Shown piece by piece: positions 58,927 through 64,000 of a stretch of DNA of 64,000 bases (position 1 is its first letter; each line of letters begins with the position of its first letter). The DNA is from Azorinus chamasolen (lineage: Eukaryota > Mollusca > Bivalvia > Cardiida > Solecurtidae). The translations under genes were made by a program, and so were the position numbers. The DNA lies in the NCBI GenBank assembly GCA_963576725.1, contig OY755252.1, forward strand, positions 42,735,552-42,799,551, read 5' to 3'. Under the pieces are notes generated by a model. The model saw only the letters and a program-made list of their open reading frames with translations. It was not told the DNA's origin and ran no database searches.

Positions 58927-59122
58927 TTAACCCTTTCCCACTTCAATACTCACGTAATAAATAAAAGTTTTAGAGAAATGCTTTGCTTGGACAAAAACGT
59001 TAGATCATGGCATAAGCAAACAGAGCATATCCTGATCTGACGGCCCCAGTAGGAGCCGTCTGATTTGGGTCTACTCTGTTTGCAAATGCGTGAAAAGGCG
59101 TTTATATTAGGGAAAGTGTTAA
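58927..59122 (+). mobile_element. Family B hairpin MITE
   Basis: TTAACCCTTTCCC to TTAGGGAAAGTGTTAA. Palindrome ATAAGCAAACAGAGCATA...CTCTGTTTGCAAATGCG, apex GGCCCCAGTAGGAGCC. Confidence 0.7.
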
Positions 59123-59377
59123 AGTATAATAAATGCTATATTCCTTAGTAACATGTCAGCAGTTTCTACGGTGATGTGTCTCATACTTGAAACTTTTCTA
59201 TAGCACTCCATTTTCGTCAGAAACAAATATTGTTTGTTTACTGCACACGTCATTCAACATACTGCCATTGTTTGCAAAGCTCAATCACTTTCAACCCATT
59301 CCCTACAGACGTATTGCACATCAAAACAGATTTATTCACGTTTTCTGGGTAAACTTGTTTCTACAATGTAACCCTTT

Positions 59378-59880
59378 ATACCCTGAATTATGGGAGATAA
59401 ATAATCCATGACTGTTTAACTAAATTTTCCTCTCAGTATGAAAGACTTAAACTCGATAGATGAATTTTGAATGGCAAACAGTGTAGACCCTGATCGTATG
59501 GCCCTCTAGGAACCCTGTTGTCTGTGTCTACACTGTTTACAAATGACTGTGCCTGCGTTGCAATGGTTGTAGCGGTTCAGCTATTTTATTGGTAGCTGTT
59601 TCAACTTTTAGTGAAAACAAAAGCGAAATTGATACGTTCATAAAACCCGTGATATGCGATTATTCACGTCAAAGGCATATGATTTTATTTCTTCTTTGTA
59701 AACCAGTAGGATTGATCCCTTGCAACGCTTACTTTTCAAATGGTCAAGCTTATGGTGAATATTTAGGAATATTTTTAAAGAAAAGTGTAACATGACAAAT
59801 AGTGTAAACCCTGATGAGAGGGCTCCTCTGGGAGCCCTCTCATCTTGGTGTACACTGTTTGCAAATGACATTAATGATTC
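59378..59880. repeat. Two hairpin MITE cores of the TTAA superfamily
   Basis: GCAAACAGTGTAGACC / GTCTACACTGTTTAC at about 59470-59540, and AAATAGTGTAAACCCTGATG / GTGTACACTGTTTGC at about 59795-59862. The latter has apex GGGCTCCTCTGGGAGCCC. Confidence 0.5.
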
Positions 59881-59914
59881 ATGTCCCGCACAGTAACGGT
59901 TATACTGTAATATG

Positions 59915-60099
59915 TTAACCCTTTCGCCCCCGATGACCAACATGCGAATACCCCTACAAACAGTTTACATCCAGATCCAAATTGGCGAATGATGTGATTA
60001 TGTTTCTTGAAAGAAAATGGAAGAACAAGTACATGTAACAAGTGAAGATTGTTTTTGGCGGCAACATTTGGAGATGGCATTAGGTAGCAAAAAGGGTTA
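59915..60099 (-). mobile_element. Family C hairpin MITE, left of a back-to-back pair
   Basis: TTAACCCTTTCGCCC to GCAAAAAGGGTTA. Only one arm of the core is clear (CAAACAGTTTACATCCAG). The junction GGG-TTAC-CCC with the next element keeps the shared boundary with one base changed. Confidence 0.5.
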
Positions 60100-60295
60100 C
60101 CCCGTCAGTGCCATGAAGGCGGGTATGTTGTATCACATATGACAGTGTCGATCCAGAAGAGATGCCGAGAAGCTAGACCATCCAAACTGTTTGACACTTG
60201 ATCTTTATATAAAGAAATAGAATAAGTACCCACGCTAAACTTGAAGCAGACAAACTGTTTCCAGTAAACGACAGAGCTGGTACTGAAAGGGTTAA
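60096..60295 (+). mobile_element. Family C hairpin MITE, right of a back-to-back pair
   Basis: TTACCCCGTCAGTGCC to CTGAAAGGGTTAA. Core GATCCAGAAGAGATGCCGAG and CCATCCAAACTGTTTG. Related sequence without clear ends is at 23784-23920. Confidence 0.55.
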
Positions 60296-60418
60296 TTGAA
60301 AAAGACCGTTAGTGGGTGATATTTATTGCTGATATTGTTCAATTCCAAATAAAGAAATTAGATCTCGATCAAGTAGCATTATTTACGAGGGTTGGCAAGA
60401 TATTTGCATTTGGCTTGC

Positions 60419-60625
60419 TTAACCATTAACTCCGTAAATACGCCTTTCTACATTTTTGGAGCCGTCTGATCAGGGTCTGCATATTTTGCTTATGATTTGA
60501 TATAGATTTTATTCTACAGTCATTGCTGTTTTCAAAACTTCATGTGTCCATGTGGTATATATATAACAATTAATATTCATGATGTCATCATTTCTTTGAA
60601 GAATATTCATAGAGTAAATGGTTAA
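60419..60625 (-). mobile_element. Family B hairpin MITE, left of a back-to-back pair
   Basis: TTAACCATTAACTCC to AGTAAATGGTTAA, with half of the central palindrome (GGAGCCGTCTGATCAGGG). The final TTAA (60622-60625) is shared with the element on its right. Confidence 0.6.
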
Positions 60626-60865
60626 CCCTAACCCTGCTAGAGACAATTTTTGATGCCTTTGCGAGCAGAATAGACCGATATCTCATGTAGGAGTCTCCTC
60701 ATCATGGTATGTTCTATTCGCTTTTCGAATTATACAGATCTGAATCTATATTTTCTGCCATGATCAAAATTAACTGCTTTCTTTCTGCCATTTTAAAAAA
60801 ATAACCTAGTTAATATTCATGATCTCATTATTGCTTTCAGGATTTTTCATCGGATCCAGGGTTAA
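60622..60865 (-). mobile_element. Family B-related hairpin MITE, right of a back-to-back pair
   Basis: TTAACCCTAACCCTGC to GGATCCAGGGTTAA. The core is a decayed palindrome, GAGCAGAATAGACC...GGTATGTTCTATTCGC. Shares TTAA 60622-60625 with its left neighbour. Confidence 0.6.
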
Positions 60866-62007
60866 TTATAGATATGTGAATAATCCGTTATCTTAACTGC
60901 ACGTATCGGCCATTGGATCAACTATTTGATACAGGATTCGACAGCTTTCAGTTTCTCCAATACAACATGACCTTAGCAATCGAAACATGTGTATGGTCCT
61001 GCTATCTGCTCTTTTGCTTTACAGCCTTGGCAATCGCAATGTTTTAATAAGTTTCTGTTCTTTTCCTTTACAAGAATCGGTTCGAACACAGGCCTGTATA
61101 TACGTAGAAATTACAACTTGACCTTCGTCCATTGAACAGTTTTCTGCCACTTCTTCTTTTTGTTAACCCCTTACCTCATCAATATTTATACAATTCATGA
61201 CTTCATGATTATTAATTAACTTATTTGTAATAATACCATTTCAGAAAGGAGGATCTTTGAGGTTACTTTGAGGTAGATAGTTAACTTGTTATAATTCAAA
61301 ATACTATGTCTGTTATTATGTCTGTTCAAGCTCTATTATAGAGCAATGTTCACATACTTCGATCCGTCCAAGCTTTTGAAAAACTACTGAACGGGTTTCA
61401 AACAATTTCGATCTTTATGAGATGCCGAGTTACTCGGCATCTGATCTTGATTCAAGCTGTTTGCAAATGCAAGCCATCTGGCGAATAACAGAAGCAGAAT
61501 TAGTTACCAGAATGTATGTAGAAAATAGTAATATATCATGTATTACTTATGTCGCTGCCAATGGCATATAAGTGATCACGTTTGCATACAGACTGAAACC
61601 AGTAAGAGGCCGAGTTATTCGGTGTCTCATCAAACTCCTAACTGTGTGAAACCGAGACTGTGTTCTTCAAAGTGTAGTAGGAATCTCATCAGGGTCTGCT
61701 GTGTTTGATGGTGGAACTATATAGATATGACTCTACAGTTGTTGCCAAGGCCAAACACTCCTGTGCTTATATTCCGTCATGAACAAGATCAGCAACTTAA
61801 TGTCTATGACTGTCTATGACTTTACCATTTCTTACATGGATATTCATCAGGTAAAGGTTAGGTATACCGCATGTAGTATGAGCGCTGGTGAGAGGTTTTG
61901 CATTTTAGTCATGTGGTCATGTGTCCTTCGCCGATTAAGCACAGTGATATTAAACATGCCGATATCTGATAATGTCCTTTTTGAGGTATTGCCCCTGCTG
62001 TGTGTAT
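60866..62007. other. Non-coding stretch with family C cores
   Basis: GATGCCGAGTTACTCGGCATC palindrome (61421-61441) and a decayed core at about 61590-61635 (GAGGCCGAGTTATTCGG). Tips are unclear. Confidence 0.45.
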
Positions 62008-62257
62008 TTAACCATTTCCTTGTTCTATATTTATTCACAAATTTCAATACCTACTGAATGTTCATGGAAAAAATAGTTATAATGAAATATGGAAGGTGGA
62101 ACGCTGTAGTCATTTAAGAAACTAAAGAAACAGATCTATCAAATTCCATAAGCAAACAGAGCAGACCCTGATTAGACGGCTCCTACAAGAGTCCTCTGAT
62201 CTGGATCTACTCTGTTTGCAAATGCGTGAAACAAGTTTATATGAAGAAAGGGGTTAA
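62008..62257 (+). mobile_element. Family B hairpin MITE
   Basis: TTAACCATTTCCTTG to GAAAGGGGTTAA. The palindrome lies around 62150-62222. First of three closely spaced copies in the same orientation. Confidence 0.7.
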
Positions 62258-62453
62258 ACGTGCCGATATCTGATAATGGTTTTGCTAACGTAATGTCCCA
62301 ATTGTGCAATTAACCAACTCAACTTTCATTTTATAAGTGCACTCCTGTCCAATCCGGTATGACGAACATATCTATTGTTCTGCTTAAGGGATGTTTGTGC
62401 TTTGCAGACGAGACCTGTGTGTACACCACTGTTTGATATAGAAATATGTTTTA

Positions 62454-62723
62454 TTTACCCTTATCCTGCTATTCCAAATTTAACACCTACTGAATGAATA
62501 CTCATGGACATAATAGTTGTCAAATAATATAATATAATATAATATAATATAATATATGGAAATGAAGCATTGTAGCAATTTTAGAAACTAAAATAACAGA
62601 TCTATCAAATTCTATAAGCAAACAGAGCAGACTCTGATCAGACGACTCCTACATGAGTCGTCTGATCTGGGTCTACTTTGTTTGCAAATGTGTGAAACAC
62701 GTTTCTATGAGGGAAAGGGTTAA
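62454..62723 (+). mobile_element. Family B hairpin MITE carrying a pentanucleotide microsatellite
   Basis: TTTACCCTTATCCTGC to GGGAAAGGGTTAA. The palindrome has apex ACTCCTACATGAGT. An (AATAT)n run at 62524-62556 sits in the 5' half. Confidence 0.7.
62524..62556. repeat. (AATAT)n microsatellite
   Basis: Six pentamers inside a family B element, absent from the neighbouring copies. Confidence 0.92.
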
Positions 62724-62995
62724 ACGTACCGATATGTGATACTATTTTTGCTAACATAGTGTCCCTAGTGTGCGTTTAACCAACTTAAGTTTCATATCAA
62801 AAGTGCACTCCTGTCCAATCCAGTACGATAAACCAATACAGTTTACTTCTGAAGAGATGCTTGTGCTTGTCCGACGTCACCTGTAAAAATATCAGGTATG
62901 ACGAAAACTGTGTGGATCGGGATTAGAAAGAGCTGTGTCTACACTGTTTGCTGTATGAATACGGTTTTATTTACCTTTATCCCGCTAACCGCGGC

Positions 62996-63097
62996 TTAAC
63001 CCTCTGTTCTATATTTATTCCAAATTTTAACACCTACTGAATACTACATAATAGTTATAATAACGTGAAAAGGCGTTTATATGAAGGAAAGGGTTAA
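62996..63097 (+). mobile_element. Family B MITE lacking its whole central palindrome
   Basis: TTAACCCTCTGTTC to GAAGGAAAGGGTTAA. Both outer parts match the neighbouring copies, but sequence passes from ATAATAGTTATAAT directly to AACGTGAAAAGGCG, removing exactly the hairpin. Confidence 0.65.
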
Positions 63098-63215
63098 GTC
63101 ACGTTTGCAAAAACAAGCTTGATGCCGACGCAAACGCCTATCTGTTTGCCGCTTGGTATGTATTATCGAAATAATATACATGTGTATCATGACATAATAT
63201 TTTCTCAAACACCAG

Positions 63216-63369
63216 GGTCCATGCTTATAAAACTTTTAGTTGAGTCTGAGTTCGTTCTCAAGTTTTTGATTGGTCAGAGTTGAGCCAAAAGCTTGAGAAC
63301 TCAAATCTGACCAATCAAAAGCTTAAGAACGAAACTCAGACTCAACTAAAAGCTTTATAAGCATGGACC
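63216..63369. repeat. 154-bp foldback element
   Basis: Arms 63216-63278 and 63306-63369 are about 90% complementary (GGTCCATGCTTATAAA opposite TTTATAAGCATGGACC), with a 27-base spacer. The arms contain GATTGGTC, a CCAAT-type box on the opposite strand. No coding content. Confidence 0.75.
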
Positions 63370-64000
63370 TTGATCTAATCAGACGTAGTCGAAATTGAAT
63401 ATTTCCACATTTGAGCAGACATTTTATTTTTCACAGCGAGATAAGGGTTTAGGGACACCGGGCACACGCGGGTTAACAAAGGGTCAAACGTGAAACAACC
63501 AATAAACTGGTATAAATAGAGATCTGACTGAGTGGAGTGAAACGCTTTTCCGATACCGTGTGGACGGACTGTCGCTGCCAATCTGTTTCCGTTTCGCCAT
63601 ACCCAGGCAGCTTAAGCGCTCTGTCTCTTTACTGAACTGTGCATAGTAGCATGTGGGCTTTGACCAAAACTATTGAAGGAAGCTGACATTAATTCGAGAA
63701 TAAAACGTAACAGGTAGGAAAATGTTTGTACTTCACAGACTTATATAATCCACTTTGTATTCAATAAGTGGATAATATTCTTGATATTTTCCAAGAACAA
63801 AATTGAATTGGAGTTAGTGCGTTTGACTATTCCCATATTGTTTCGTTTCATTAGACAAATTATTTGAAAAGTCACAAGCCTTTATCAATTAAGGCACTAT
63901 TTGATGTTGAAATATTTATAGAAACTTTTACAGTGACTCTGTATGTTTTTCATGGTGAAAGTAAGTACGATTCCTATTTTAAGTTTGGTTGTGGTGTTTG
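63370..64000. other. Non-coding stretch
   Basis: Nothing recognised. The 68-codon minus frame at 63375-63581 includes MITE-like sequence. Confidence 0.4.

Noticed and set aside
2811..63097. Recurrent GGGTTA/TAACCC as interstitial telomere repeats
   Set aside because: Each occurs singly at the tip of a TTAA-bounded hairpin element, not in tandem.

Overview
The window looks like intergenic DNA from a bivalve mollusc nuclear genome, probably a heterodont such as a dreissenid or myid. It is AT-rich, has no operons and almost no long ORFs, and is packed with short palindromic transposable elements and diverged repeat types that I recognise by memory as widespread in bivalves. The species assignment is inference. 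No conserved host gene, rRNA or intact tRNA could be supported anywhere in the 64 kb.

The one intact protein gene is at 49794-51179 (+), a single-exon 461-residue tyrosine recombinase of the DUF3504/Crypton type with a complete catalytic set (R173/R174, K201/K202, H296, R299, H322, Y331). About 0.5 kb on either side lie candidate element ends: a 13-bp inverted pair, a stem-loop at each side, and an 11-bp sequence (CCGTACACCCC) present at both sides. This is the best candidate for an intact, possibly active mobile system here.

Broken coding relics are (i) a PIF1/Helitron-type helicase on the minus strand, 26574-28257, cut by a dispersed repeat and preceded by a 50-bp minisatellite and possible further relics up to about 31.3 kb; and (ii) a Ty3/Gypsy pol fragment (RT to RNase H) on the minus strand, about 37970-38810.

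Most of the rest is non-autonomous elements. A large superfamily of 100-270 bp hairpin elements starts TTAA-CCC(T/A)TT and ends AA(T/A)GGG-TTAA, as expected for piggyBac-type MITEs. I divide it by internal palindrome into families A, B, C and D. A separate family E has CAGTAAAACC-like ends resembling pogo/Tc1-mariner MITEs. Families A, B and E have unrelated arms but share the exact hairpin apex GCTCCTATAGGAGC. A 3.15-kb TTAA-flanked element with ~190-bp inverted ends lies at 9587-12741, an 827-bp element with 16-bp inverted ends at 18322-19148, and large foldbacks at 19154-19296 and 63216-63369.

Tandem arrays: 31-bp units (14853-15925), 52-bp units (17363-17545), 50-bp units (28270-29259), 8-bp units (35650-36012), 174-bp units (56740-57475) and several microsatellites. 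Older dispersed repeats fill much of 22.1-23.75 kb, 30.48-30.95 kb, 34.96-35.23 kb and 41.3-41.53 kb. All comparisons were made by eye; alignments and database searches were not possible.
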